Assembly (NCBI RefSeq): GCF_022014595.1
Contig: NZ_CP091740.1
Location: 2,406,200 to 2,470,199 of the forward strand
DNA length: 64,000 bases
Direction: 5' to 3'
DNA from: Solitalea lacus
Lineage (GTDB): Bacteria > Bacteroidota > Bacteroidia > Sphingobacteriales > Sphingobacteriaceae
Shown here: positions 18,355-26,631 of the stretch, in pieces
Numbering within the stretch: position 1 is the stretch's first letter
Layout of the letters: each line of letters begins with the position of its first letter
Position numbers and translations under genes: made by a program
The notes under the pieces: generated by a model
What the model was told of the DNA's origin: nothing
The model's database searches: none
What the model saw: the letters and a program-made list of their open reading frames with translations, nothing else

Positions 18355-19218
18355 ATGCATATTCTCGAAAACAATTTTCTATCCATTAAGGTTAATAGCA
18401 AGGGTGCAGAAATAAATAGTATCTATAATAAGCAAACTAAGTTGGAGTATTTATGGCAGGCTGGGGAAGCTTGGGCTAAACACGCTCCTATATTGTTTCC
18501 AATTGTTGGCAAGCTAAAAAATGATACTTATCAAATTAATGGTAAAAGTTATGAACTAACTCAACATGGCTTTGCCCGCGATTTGAATTTCGAATTAATC
18601 AAGCAAACCGAAAATGAGCTTATTTTTGGCTTGAACAGTTCGGATCAAACAATCAATAAATATCCGTTCAATTTTAACCTCGAAATAATTTATCGCTTAA
18701 TCGAAAACATACTCGAAGTTGAAGTTAAGGTAACTAATACAGGTAATGAACAAATGTTTTTTTCAGTAGGTTTCCACCCGGCATTTAAAGTTCCAATAGA
18801 ACCTCATTTACGCTATGATGATTATTATTTGGAGTTTAAGGAAAAAGAAAATATTGATCGATGGTCAATAGTAGGAGGGTTGATTGGTGAACCTTATAGT
18901 AAGGTTTTACAAAATGAAAATCATTTGCCTTTAAATTATTCTCTGTTTAATGAGGATGCCTTAGTGTTTAAATCACTAAAATCCTCAAAAATTACCTTAA
19001 AGAGCGATAAATCGGTTAATGGATTGGCGTTTTTCTTCAATAATTTTCCGTTTTTCGGAATTTGGGCAAAAAAGAATGCTGATTTTGTTTGTTTAGAACC
19101 CTGGCACGGCATTGCTGATGCAGTTGAGTCTAATCAACAGTTGAAAAATAAGGAAGGCATACGTTCATTAGCTCGTAATGAGGAATTTAGCTGTGGTTAC
19201 CAAGTTGCAACTTTTTAA
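18355..19218 (+). CDS. Aldose 1-epimerase family protein (LacX-like)
   Basis: 287 residues from the ATG at 18355; a longer frame runs back to TTG 18307 but would add a non-conserved leader overlapping the previous gene. The galactose mutarotase-like fold is suggested by the blocks APILFPIVGKL, QHGFARDLNFE, VGFHPAFKVP and LEPWHGIADA, with His and Glu residues typical of the LacX subgroup. Likely role is interconversion of anomers of a sugar or sugar phosphate; substrate unknown. Confidence 0.88.
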   Translation: MHILENNFLSIKVNSKGAEINSIYNKQTKLEYLWQAGEAWAKHAPILFPIVGKLKNDTYQINGKSYELTQHGFARDLNFELIKQTENELIFGLNSSDQTINKYPFNFNLEIIYRLIENILEVEVKVTNTGNEQMFFSVGFHPAFKVPIEPHLRYDDYYLEFKEKENIDRWSIVGGLIGEPYSKVLQNENHLPLNYSLFNEDALVFKSLKSSKITLKSDKSVNGLAFFFNNFPFFGIWAKKNADFVCLEPWHGIADAVESNQQLKNKEGIRSLARNEEFSCGYQVATF

Positions 19219-19327
19219 AATTCTTCATTGTTTAAATTAAAAATGTCATTATTTTTTAAAATATTTCAAAGAAAAGTACATTTATTTTTAAATCTGTCTT
19301 AATTAATTAAATTTGGACTTCCATAAA

Positions 19328-19403
19328 AACCCGTTCAAGATAATTCACAGAAAATCTATTATTGCGGGTTGTTTATGGCTTCCTTACAATCAAATAGATT
19401 TTC
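19328..19403 (+). promoter_or_regulatory. Interlocked stems in the gltA leader
   Basis: Stem A: AACCCG (19328-19333) with CGGGTT (19365-19370). Stem B: GAAAATCTATT (19350-19360) with AATAGATTTTC (19393-19403), a perfect 11-bp pairing ending 9 bases before the gltA ATG. The 3' strand of A lies within the loop of B, so the two can form a pseudoknot or exclude each other. A TAAATTTG -7-like box lies at 19308-19315. Confidence 0.4.
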
Positions 19404-19412
19404 ACAAACGTT

Positions 19413-20699
19413 ATGTCAGAAGTAGCAGAACTTAAATTAGGAGACAAAACGTACCAGCTTCCAGTTATTACCGGTACGGAAAATGAAAAAGCCATTGATA
19501 TTACCAAATTAAGAGATCTTAGCACTCATATCACTTTAGATTCGGGCTACAAAAACACAGGGGCCACTAAAAGTGCTATCACTTTTTTAGATGGTGAAGA
19601 AGGTATCTTACGTTATCGTGGTTATCCAATTGAACAGCTTGCCGAAAAGTCTTCTTTTTTGGAGGTTGCGTACTTGCTAATATATGGAGAGCTTCCTACC
19701 AAAAAGCAACTAGAAGAAGTAGCTTATGCTATTAGTCGTCATACATTGATTCATGAAGACATGAAGAAGTTTTTTGATGGTTATCCATCAAAAACACATC
19801 CAATGGGCCAATTAGTTTCTTTGGTTTGTTCTTTATCTTCATTCTATCCTGAGTCATTAAATCCAAATCCATCTAAAGATGAGATTGAATTAACTATGTT
19901 AAAATTGGTAGCTAAAATGCCTACCATTGTTTCATGGATTTTCAAAAAAGCAATTGGCCATCCATTGATGTACCCTCAAAATAAGTTTGACTATGTGTCA
20001 AATTTCTTATACATGACTTTCGGTCATCGTACTGAGGAATACCAAATGGACCCTGTGTTGGTTGATGCCATGAACAAATTGTTGATTTTACATGCTGATC
20101 ATGAGCAGAACTGTTCAACTTCAACTGTTCGTATAGTTGGTTCATCAGATTGTAATCTATATGCTTCTGTTTCAGCAGGTATTGCTGCACTATGGGGACC
20201 GTTACATGGTGGGGCTAACCAAGCTGTAATTGAAATGCTTGAATTGATTAAAAACGACGGTGGTGATGTTGATAAATGGGTTGCTAAAGCAAAAGATAAA
20301 AATGATCCATTCCGATTAATGGGCTTTGGTCACCGTGTTTATAAAAACTTCGATCCTCGTGCAAAAATCATCAAGAAAACCTGTGATGATGTATTGGGTA
20401 AATTAGGTATAAACGATCCAGTATTAGATATTGCTAAGAAACTTGAAGAAGTTGCTTTAAATGATGAGTACTTCATCAGTCGTAAGCTTTATCCTAATGT
20501 TGATTTCTATTCAGGTATTATTTACCGTGCAATGGGCTTCCCTACGGACATGTTTACAGTATTGTTTGCTTTAGGTCGTTTACCAGGTTGGATTGCACAG
20601 TGGAAAGAAATGCGTGAAAATAAAGAACCTATAGGTCGTCCACGTCAAATTTATGTTGGTCATACAACTAGAGAATATATTCCGATTGAGAAGCGATAA
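19413..20699 (+). CDS. gltA: Citrate synthase
   Basis: 428 residues, the usual length of type II bacterial citrate synthase. Conserved blocks are GILRYRGYPIEQLA, the catalytic-His region LHADHEQNCSTSTVR, PLHGGANQAVIEML and GFGHRVYKNFDPRA with a downstream VDFYSGIIYRAMG containing the catalytic Asp. It condenses acetyl-CoA and oxaloacetate at entry to the TCA cycle. It has a long leader and a very strong terminator, so it is transcribed alone. Confidence 0.98.
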   Translation: MSEVAELKLGDKTYQLPVITGTENEKAIDITKLRDLSTHITLDSGYKNTGATKSAITFLDGEEGILRYRGYPIEQLAEKSSFLEVAYLLIYGELPTKKQLEEVAYAISRHTLIHEDMKKFFDGYPSKTHPMGQLVSLVCSLSSFYPESLNPNPSKDEIELTMLKLVAKMPTIVSWIFKKAIGHPLMYPQNKFDYVSNFLYMTFGHRTEEYQMDPVLVDAMNKLLILHADHEQNCSTSTVRIVGSSDCNLYASVSAGIAALWGPLHGGANQAVIEMLELIKNDGGDVDKWVAKAKDKNDPFRLMGFGHRVYKNFDPRAKIIKKTCDDVLGKLGINDPVLDIAKKLEEVALNDEYFISRKLYPNVDFYSGIIYRAMGFPTDMFTVLFALGRLPGWIAQWKEMRENKEPIGRPRQIYVGHTTREYIPIEKR

Positions 20700-20716
20700 T
20701 TTTAAATCGTATCTGT

Positions 20717-20768
20717 AAAAAGAGAACGCCTTCCCTAAAACACACTGTAGGGAAGGCGTTCTCTTTTT
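20717..20768 (+). terminator. gltA terminator with a perfect 21-bp stem
   Basis: AAAAA-AGAGAACGCC-TTCCCTA (20717-20737) pairs without mismatch with 20748-20768 around a 10-base loop; the 3' arm ends in T5. Its A-rich 5' flank makes it bidirectional, so it may also end minus-strand transcripts. Confidence 0.92.
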
Positions 20769-20989
20769 ATTAAACTTATAACCAGAAACAAGAAACTGAA
20801 CGAGATATATTGCATGATGAATATCACGTGGCCAAGGTTATAACGGTCACTTCTGAAATAAATTAACTTTAAAACGAAGGCACAGAGAGGTATCAATAAG
20901 AAAATAAGGTGTTTAGGCTTTTTACAAATGCAGGTCAAATTGATTTCATAATTTTTTCTTGGCTGTGATTTTCTTTTGCCACTAATCAC
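20735..20989 (-). pseudogene. Remnant of a DUF3667-like membrane protein
   Basis: An 84-codon frame with a GTG start whose segment KPKHLIFLLIPLCAFVLKLIYFR, followed by a YNLGHVIF...SFSFLFLVISL pattern, resembles the membrane core of DUF3667 proteins (first segment shortened here: key part LIFLLIPLCAFVLKLIY). The expected N-terminal zinc-ribbon half is absent and the C-terminus runs into the gltA terminator stem, so it looks like a truncated fragment. The family resemblance is from memory of the motif. Confidence 0.4.
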
Positions 20990-21043
20990 CCCTCCCTTTA
21001 ATGCCGTGTTGGCACTATCAATTTTTACAACCTGTTTTCACGG

Positions 21044-22306
21044 CTACATTAAGATTCCGGCAATAGTGGCTGATAGGTAGGAAGCCAGTGTGCCACATAA
21101 TAAGGCTTTCAGACCTAATTTAGCTAAATCAGCTCTGCGTTCTGGAATCAAAGCACCAATTCCGCCAATCTGCATCCCTACACTGCTAAAGTTTGCAAAA
21201 CCACAAATAGCAATACTTACAATCATTAAGCCTTTTTCGGTTACAATAGGAACAGATTTATTGGTAAGATTTAGAAATGCAACAAACTCATTAATAGTAA
21301 TTTTTTGGCCGAGAAGTGTCGCTACATTATCCACATCTGCAGCCGGAACGCCCATGGCCCATGCAAAAGGGTAGAATATCTTACTGAATATATAATTAAG
21401 TGTTAGGTTGAAATCAGGGTTAAAAAGATGACCAATTGAAATCAATACTGCATCTAGCAAAGCAATTATTGCAATAAAACCAATCAACATCGCAATAACA
21501 TTCATAGCGATTTTAAACCCATCTGCAGCTCCATGCGATATAGCATCAATTACATTCGAGTAACTGCTTTTTACCTCAAGTTTAACCTTTCCTAGGGTTT
21601 GACTTTCTTCAGTTTCAGGAAAAACAATTTTAGAAATCACCAAAGCTCCAGGAGCCGCCATTAAACTTGCCGTAATGAGCTTAGGAGCTAGGTCCATTCC
21701 TGCTTGTGCTCCCATTTTTGCGTAAACTACCAAAATTCCACCTGCAATACAAGCCAAACTGCCACTCATACTGGCTAAAAGTTCACTATTAGTCATTGTT
21801 TTTAGGTAAGGACGAATCATTACTTGGGCTTCAACCTGGCCAACAAAAGCACTCGCAACATTACTTAATGCTTCAGCACCACTCACTCGCATAATATAGT
21901 TCATGGCCTTTGCTATAATTGAAACAATTCGTTGCATTATACCAAAGTGATATAAAACTGCAACAAGAGCGCACACCAATATTATAGTTGCAGTAACATT
22001 AAAGGCAAAAACAAATCCTCCTGAAGTATAGTTCCCGATAGTTCCATTACCTTTATCTACTGCCAAGCCCCCATAAACAAAAGAAGCACCTTGAAATGCA
22101 AAGTGCTCGATTTTAGCCATTCCTTTTCCTAGCATTTCAAAAAACTGCCTAACCAATGTTATCCTGAATACTAAAACGGCAATAAAAAATTGAAGGAAAA
22201 AACCGCTTAAAACAACGCGATAATTTATTTTTTGACGATTATTTGAAACTAAAAAAGCAATGCCCAAAATAAGGACAACACCTAATAATCCGGTAAATCT
22301 ACCCAT
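21044..22306 (-). CDS. nupC: Concentrative nucleoside transporter (NupC/CNT family)
   Basis: 420 residues with about ten hydrophobic segments. Family blocks include the gate and core motifs FVYGGL, LSNVASAFVGQVEAQVMIRPYL, SMSGSLACIAGG and GFANFSSVGMQIGGIGAL. It imports nucleosides with H+ or Na+. It is the last of a minus-strand run etfB-etfA-nuclease-nupC, 67 bases after the nuclease gene. Confidence 0.95.
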   Translation of the reverse strand: MGRFTGLLGVVLILGIAFLVSNNRQKINYRVVLSGFFLQFFIAVLVFRITLVRQFFEMLGKGMAKIEHFAFQGASFVYGGLAVDKGNGTIGNYTSGGFVFAFNVTATIILVCALVAVLYHFGIMQRIVSIIAKAMNYIMRVSGAEALSNVASAFVGQVEAQVMIRPYLKTMTNSELLASMSGSLACIAGGILVVYAKMGAQAGMDLAPKLITASLMAAPGALVISKIVFPETEESQTLGKVKLEVKSSYSNVIDAISHGAADGFKIAMNVIAMLIGFIAIIALLDAVLISIGHLFNPDFNLTLNYIFSKIFYPFAWAMGVPAADVDNVATLLGQKITINEFVAFLNLTNKSVPIVTEKGLMIVSIAICGFANFSSVGMQIGGIGALIPERRADLAKLGLKALLCGTLASYLSATIAGILM

Positions 22307-22373
22307 ATTTAAGCATCTGTATTCTTGAAATAGAAATATGCAACTAAATAGATAAAATCGATCAAATAGGAAG

Positions 22374-22976
22374 TTATGAAGCTTTTCTACGGCTTAATTC
22401 ATCACGTATTTTGGCGGCTTTTTCATAGGCTTCTTCTTCCAAAGCTGCTTTCAGCTGTACTTTTAACTCATCATCTGAAAGTGAGGCATAACTGCTAACA
22501 CCTGAAGTGGGTACAGATTGAGTATCTTCTTTGCCTTCCACATTTTCCAAAAAGACAAATTCATTACCTTCAATTAATATACCTGCTTGTGATAGGATAA
22601 ATTCATAAGTGTAGATCGGGCAATTAAATCTAACTGCAAGGGCAATTGCATCAGACGTTCGGGCATCAACTTCCAACGTTCTTTTTCCATCAAAACAAAT
22701 AAGTTTAGCATAAAAAATACCGTCAACAAGGTTATAAATAATAACTTCTTGAATTTGAATACCAAACGACAACGCAAATGATTTAAATAAATCATGAGTA
22801 AGCGGTCGGGTAGGGGTCATTTTTTCGATTTCAATGGCAATTGCTTGCGCTTCAAAGCCGCCAATTATTATTGGTAACCGACGTCGTCCATTAACTTCAC
22901 CCATAACCAAGGCATAGGCACCCGATTGTGTTTGGCTATACGATAATCCTACAATATCTAGCTTTATCTTCTTCAT
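22374..22976 (-). CDS. Bifunctional nuclease family (DUF151) protein with UvrB/UvrC-like tail
   Basis: 200 residues from the ATG at 22976; a 12-codon upstream extension is in frame but the conserved start is MKKIKLDIVGLSYS. The BFN/DUF151 domain covers about residues 1-140 (YALVMGEVNGRRRLPIIIGGFEAQAIAIE; key part LPIIIGGFEAQAIA). The C-terminal 35 residues (DELKVQLKAALEEEAYEKAAK, shortened) form a UVR motif as in UvrB and UvrC. The family is described as having RNase/DNase activity in plants; bacterial role is unclear. Confidence 0.9.
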   Translation of the reverse strand: MKKIKLDIVGLSYSQTQSGAYALVMGEVNGRRRLPIIIGGFEAQAIAIEIEKMTPTRPLTHDLFKSFALSFGIQIQEVIIYNLVDGIFYAKLICFDGKRTLEVDARTSDAIALAVRFNCPIYTYEFILSQAGILIEGNEFVFLENVEGKEDTQSVPTSGVSSYASLSDDELKVQLKAALEEEAYEKAAKIRDELSRRKAS

Positions 22977-23063
22977 TAAATGTAAAAAATGTCGTTTGGT
23001 ATTTATAACCAAACGACATGCTAATATAGGATTTAGAAATCGAAAACGGGTAAAATATTTACT

Positions 23064-24041
23064 TTAAGCCGTTTCCTTATACTTTTTAATTGCTTCTATT
23101 AACTTTGGAACAACTTCAAATGCATCGCCAACTATACCATAATCAGCCACTTTAAAGAATGGAGCTTCAGGATCTTTATTAATTACCACAATAACTTTTG
23201 ATGAGCTTACTCCGGCCAAATGCTGAATGGCTCCTGAAATGCCAATGGCAATGTATAAGTTTGGACTAATTGCAATACCTGTTTGACCCACGTGCTCAGA
23301 ATGCGGACGCCATCCGGCATCTGATACTGGTTTAGAACATGCAGTAGCAGCACCAAGCAAATTAGCAAGTTCTTCAATCATTCCCCAGTTTTCAGGTCCT
23401 TTTAATCCACGTCCGGCTGAAACTACTAGTTCTGCGTCAGGTAACGAAATTTTGTCAGAAGCCCTTACAATGTCTTTAATCATTACACTATAGTCATTTT
23501 CTGAAGTTGAAGCTTCAAATGCTTGCACAGCAGCAGATTCAGGACGTTCTACAACTTTGAATGAATTTGGAACCAATGAGATGATTTTAACATCGGAACT
23601 TAACTCTACGTTTGCAAATGCCTTTCCTGAGAATGCAGTTTTCTTAACAGTAAATTTGTTATCACTTAAAACAGGTAATTCAACAGCACCATCAACTAAA
23701 CCTGCTTCAAGTTTAACAGCTACACGAGGAGCTAATCCTTTACCTGAAAAGCTAGCCGCAAGAACCACAACTTTAGAACCCTCGGCCTTTGCTGCTTGGG
23801 CAATAATAGAAGCGTAGGCTTGGTTAACAAAGCTTTTTAACTTTTGATTGTTTATCGATAATACTTTTTGAGCACCGTATTTTCCTAACTCAGCCAATAC
23901 ACTATCAGCTACGTCTCCAATTGATAATGCTGTTAAGCTGGTTCCTAACTGATTAGCTACTTCTTTGGCATAAGAAACTACTTCATAGGTTGATTTTTTG
24001 AATTTGCCTTCGGCATTTTCAACATATACTAATACTGACAT
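23064..24041 (-). CDS. etfA: Electron transfer flavoprotein alpha subunit
   Basis: 325 residues. The N-terminal domain is Rossmann-like (VLVYVENAEGKFKKS). The C-terminal FAD-binding domain shows the signature VSAGRGLKGPENWGMIEEL, then GWRPHSEHVGQTG and SGAIQHLAG, where Arg, Ser and His contact FAD. With EtfB it passes electrons from acyl-CoA and related dehydrogenases to the quinone pool. It lies 80 bases downstream of etfB. Confidence 0.97.
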   Translation of the reverse strand: MSVLVYVENAEGKFKKSTYEVVSYAKEVANQLGTSLTALSIGDVADSVLAELGKYGAQKVLSINNQKLKSFVNQAYASIIAQAAKAEGSKVVVLAASFSGKGLAPRVAVKLEAGLVDGAVELPVLSDNKFTVKKTAFSGKAFANVELSSDVKIISLVPNSFKVVERPESAAVQAFEASTSENDYSVMIKDIVRASDKISLPDAELVVSAGRGLKGPENWGMIEELANLLGAATACSKPVSDAGWRPHSEHVGQTGIAISPNLYIAIGISGAIQHLAGVSSSKVIVVINKDPEAPFFKVADYGIVGDAFEVVPKLIEAIKKYKETA

Positions 24042-24121
24042 GATTTTAAACTAGAATTTTAGATTTGGATTGAGATTGCATAGATGATCGAACTATCATC
24101 TCTAATCTCGCTTCTTATATG

Positions 24122-24859
24122 TTATATAACTTTTGCCTCATTATGTAATGCTTCAACTAATTTTTCAGCATCAGTTGCATCAATCATTTTAACCTGGCCG
24201 CGGGGGGCAGGAGTACTGTATGATTTAACTTCAGCAACTTTAGCAATCTCAACCGGCTCAACCACGGCCAAAGGTTTAGTACGTGCCGACATAATACCAC
24301 GCATATTTGGAATTTTTGGTTCTGCTACTCCTTCTGCACAACTTGCAATAAACGGAACTGGAGCTTCAATTATTTCTTTTCCTCCTTCAATTTCACGTTC
24401 AATAGTGGCTGTATTTCCATTTAAATCTATTTTTTTAATAATAGAAATAGATGGAATTGATAAAAACTCACCAACCATAGCGGCCACTTGTGAGCCATTA
24501 TAGTCGATTGATTCCCGGCCGGTTAGGATGAAGTCATAACCACCATCCTTCGCAACATTAGCAATTTGTTTTGCCACAAAATACGCATCACGAGGTGCCG
24601 CATTCACTCGAATAGCATCATCAGCTCCAATTGCCAGTGCCTTTCGAATTGTTGGCTCAGTAGAGGAGTCACCAACGTTAATTACAGTTATTGATCCTTT
24701 ACCGCCTTCACATAATTCAATTGCACGTGCAAGAGCAATTTCATCATACGGATTGATGATGTATTGTACTCCAGCAGTATTGAATTGTGTATTGTTGTCC
24801 GTAAAAGCTATTTTTGTTGTTGTGTCCGGAACGTTACTTATACAAACTAGTACTTTCAT
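24122..24859 (-). CDS. etfB: Electron transfer flavoprotein beta subunit
   Basis: 245 residues from the ATG at 24859 (MKVLVCISNVPDTT); the longer frame to 24943 adds a leader with no homology. AMP-binding and dimer motifs of the beta subunit are visible: YIINPYDEIALARAIEL, IGADDAIRV, and ILTGRESIDYNGSQVA. It is the first gene of the etfB-etfA run. A TATATTTG box on the minus strand (24901-24908) lies 41 bases upstream of the start and may be its -7 element. Confidence 0.96.
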   Translation of the reverse strand: MKVLVCISNVPDTTTKIAFTDNNTQFNTAGVQYIINPYDEIALARAIELCEGGKGSITVINVGDSSTEPTIRKALAIGADDAIRVNAAPRDAYFVAKQIANVAKDGGYDFILTGRESIDYNGSQVAAMVGEFLSIPSISIIKKIDLNGNTATIEREIEGGKEIIEAPVPFIASCAEGVAEPKIPNMRGIMSARTKPLAVVEPVEIAKVAEVKSYSTPAPRGQVKMIDATDAEKLVEALHNEAKVI

Positions 24860-24981
24860 AAAATTAATTGATTGAATTAAAAAAAACTTATGCATGCATA
24901 CAAATATATAAAGCAAATTGTATTTTACTAATTTTGCATGCATTGATTTTGTAAAAATACCTAAAACCCTAAATTCTCAAA

Positions 24982-25317
24982 ATGCAAATTTCTCGTTTGG
25001 AGCAATTACAACGTTTTTTAGAAAATGAGCCTAATGATTCATTTTTAAAATATGCAATCGCAACTGAATATTTAAAGTTAAATAATACAGATCTAGCTCT
25101 ACAATATTTTACCGAATTAGTAAATACCGATGAAAACTACGTAGGTACTTATTACCATTTGGGCAAACTTTATGAAAAGCTCTTAAGAAAAGACGATGCA
25201 GAGGTAACATACAAAAAAGGATTAATAATTGCCAGAAAAGCAGGCAATTTTCACGCTGCATCAGAACTTCAACAAGCACTAAATTCAGTTTTGGGTTTAG
25301 ATTATGAAGATGAATAG
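24982..25317 (+). CDS. Small tetratricopeptide repeat protein
   Basis: 111 residues holding two to three TPR-like helical pairs (FLKYAIATEYLKLNNTDLAL and TYYHLGKLYEKLLRKDDAEV, each a canonical A/B helix pair). It has no signal peptide. It is divergent from etfB and a TAATTTTG box at 24929-24936 could be its -7 element. TPRs mediate protein contacts; partner unknown. Confidence 0.85.
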   Translation: MQISRLEQLQRFLENEPNDSFLKYAIATEYLKLNNTDLALQYFTELVNTDENYVGTYYHLGKLYEKLLRKDDAEVTYKKGLIIARKAGNFHAASELQQALNSVLGLDYEDE

Positions 25318-25361
25318 GCTATAAACAAGGAACTTACTTCTATTTATTAAAATATAATACG

Positions 25362-26567
25362 TTGACGGCTAAACAGTTTCTTTTTTTAGGTGATGTAATA
25401 AAATATACCTTAACTGCTTTTGGTGGACCTCAAGCCCACATAGCCATTATGCTAAAAGAGTTTGTGGAGAAAAGAAATTACTTAAGCGAACAAGAACTTC
25501 TTGAACTTAATGCGTTGTGTCAGGTTTTGCCAGGACCTGCTTCAACACAAACTATTACCGCTATTGGATATAAAATAGGAGGGTTATGGTTTGCCATATT
25601 AACCTTTTTAATTTGGCTATTACCATCGGCTTTGATGATGGCAATAGCAGCCATATTATTTGTTTCCTATTCCTCAAAAATTGAAATACCAAAATTATTA
25701 CAGGTAATAGAGCCTATGGCTTTAGGTTTTGTAGCCTACGCAGCTTTTATTTTTGCATCAAAGGTTATTAAAAGCAAGCTTACATTTACTTTAGCTGCAG
25801 TAGCTTTTACATGTTCCATGTTACTTAAAAATCCTTTTGTTTTTCCATTCATGTTCCCTGTTTTGGTTCTATTTGGAGGCTATATAACTTCACGAATTAA
25901 TACAGACGATGAAGAACGTGATTTAAGCGAAAAACTGGTAATTAATGTTAATAAGAATAAGGTAGCCTATTTCTTTGGAATCTTGATATTCTTTGCCTTG
26001 ATGGGGGCAATAATTAACAGAACGTCTTTTTTTAGCTTACCTGTTCGTTTATTTGAGAACTTTTATCGGAACGGCATCATAATTTTTGGTGGCGGACAAG
26101 TATTGATACCTTATATGTATACTGAGTTTGTTGAGTTAAAGAAATACCTCACCACACAGGAATTTTTGTCGGGATATGCATTACAACAAATCATCCCAGG
26201 ACCGGTATTTTCATTCAGTTCCTTTTTGGGTGGTATGGCTATGAAAAATTCGGGAATAATGGGGCAACTACTTGGTAGTTTTGCTGCGGTATTAGGTATC
26301 AATTTGCCTGGATTGATTTTGATCTTATTTATTGTTCCCTTTTGGAATGACTTAAAAAAGATTACCCGAGTAAAGAACTCAATGGCTGGTGTTAACGCTG
26401 TTTCTGTTGGATTCGTTATTGCAGCCTTCTTTTTATTAGCCAAGCCTATTGATATCAATTATTTCTCTGTAGCAATAATTGTAGTTACCTTCACATTATT
26501 ACGGTTTACTAAAATTCCTGCTGCAATAATCATGCTTTCGGGATTATTAATAGGATTATTTCTATAA
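25362..26567 (+). CDS. chrA: ChrA-family chromate transporter
   Basis: 401 residues from a TTG start; the next ATG would remove the conserved FGGPQAHIA motif. Two homologous halves are visible, each with an FGG-type signature (TAFGGPQAHIA near residue 18, and IIFGGGQVLIPYMY near residue 240) and a PGP motif (CQVLPGPAS, QIIPGPVFSF). Such two-domain CHR proteins export chromate or take part in anion exchange. It is monocistronic with a shared terminator. Confidence 0.93.
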   Translation: MTAKQFLFLGDVIKYTLTAFGGPQAHIAIMLKEFVEKRNYLSEQELLELNALCQVLPGPASTQTITAIGYKIGGLWFAILTFLIWLLPSALMMAIAAILFVSYSSKIEIPKLLQVIEPMALGFVAYAAFIFASKVIKSKLTFTLAAVAFTCSMLLKNPFVFPFMFPVLVLFGGYITSRINTDDEERDLSEKLVINVNKNKVAYFFGILIFFALMGAIINRTSFFSLPVRLFENFYRNGIIIFGGGQVLIPYMYTEFVELKKYLTTQEFLSGYALQQIIPGPVFSFSSFLGGMAMKNSGIMGQLLGSFAAVLGINLPGLILILFIVPFWNDLKKITRVKNSMAGVNAVSVGFVIAAFFLLAKPIDINYFSVAIIVVTFTLLRFTKIPAAIIMLSGLLIGLFL

Positions 26568-26580
26568 ATATAATTATTGT

Positions 26581-26618
26581 AAAAAAGCCTTTGAATAGGG
26601 TTCAAAGGCTTTTTTTAT
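26581..26618. terminator. Bidirectional terminator between chrA and dnaB
   Basis: A perfect 15-bp stem (26581-26595 with 26601-26615, core GCCTTTGAA/TTCAAAGGC) with a TAGGG loop, flanked by A- and T-runs on both strands. Confidence 0.92.
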
Positions 26619-26631
26619 ATTTTTTTACTTA

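Noticed and set aside
24084-24503. Plus-strand ORF over etfB
   Set aside because: Frame shadow of the well-conserved EtfB coding strand.
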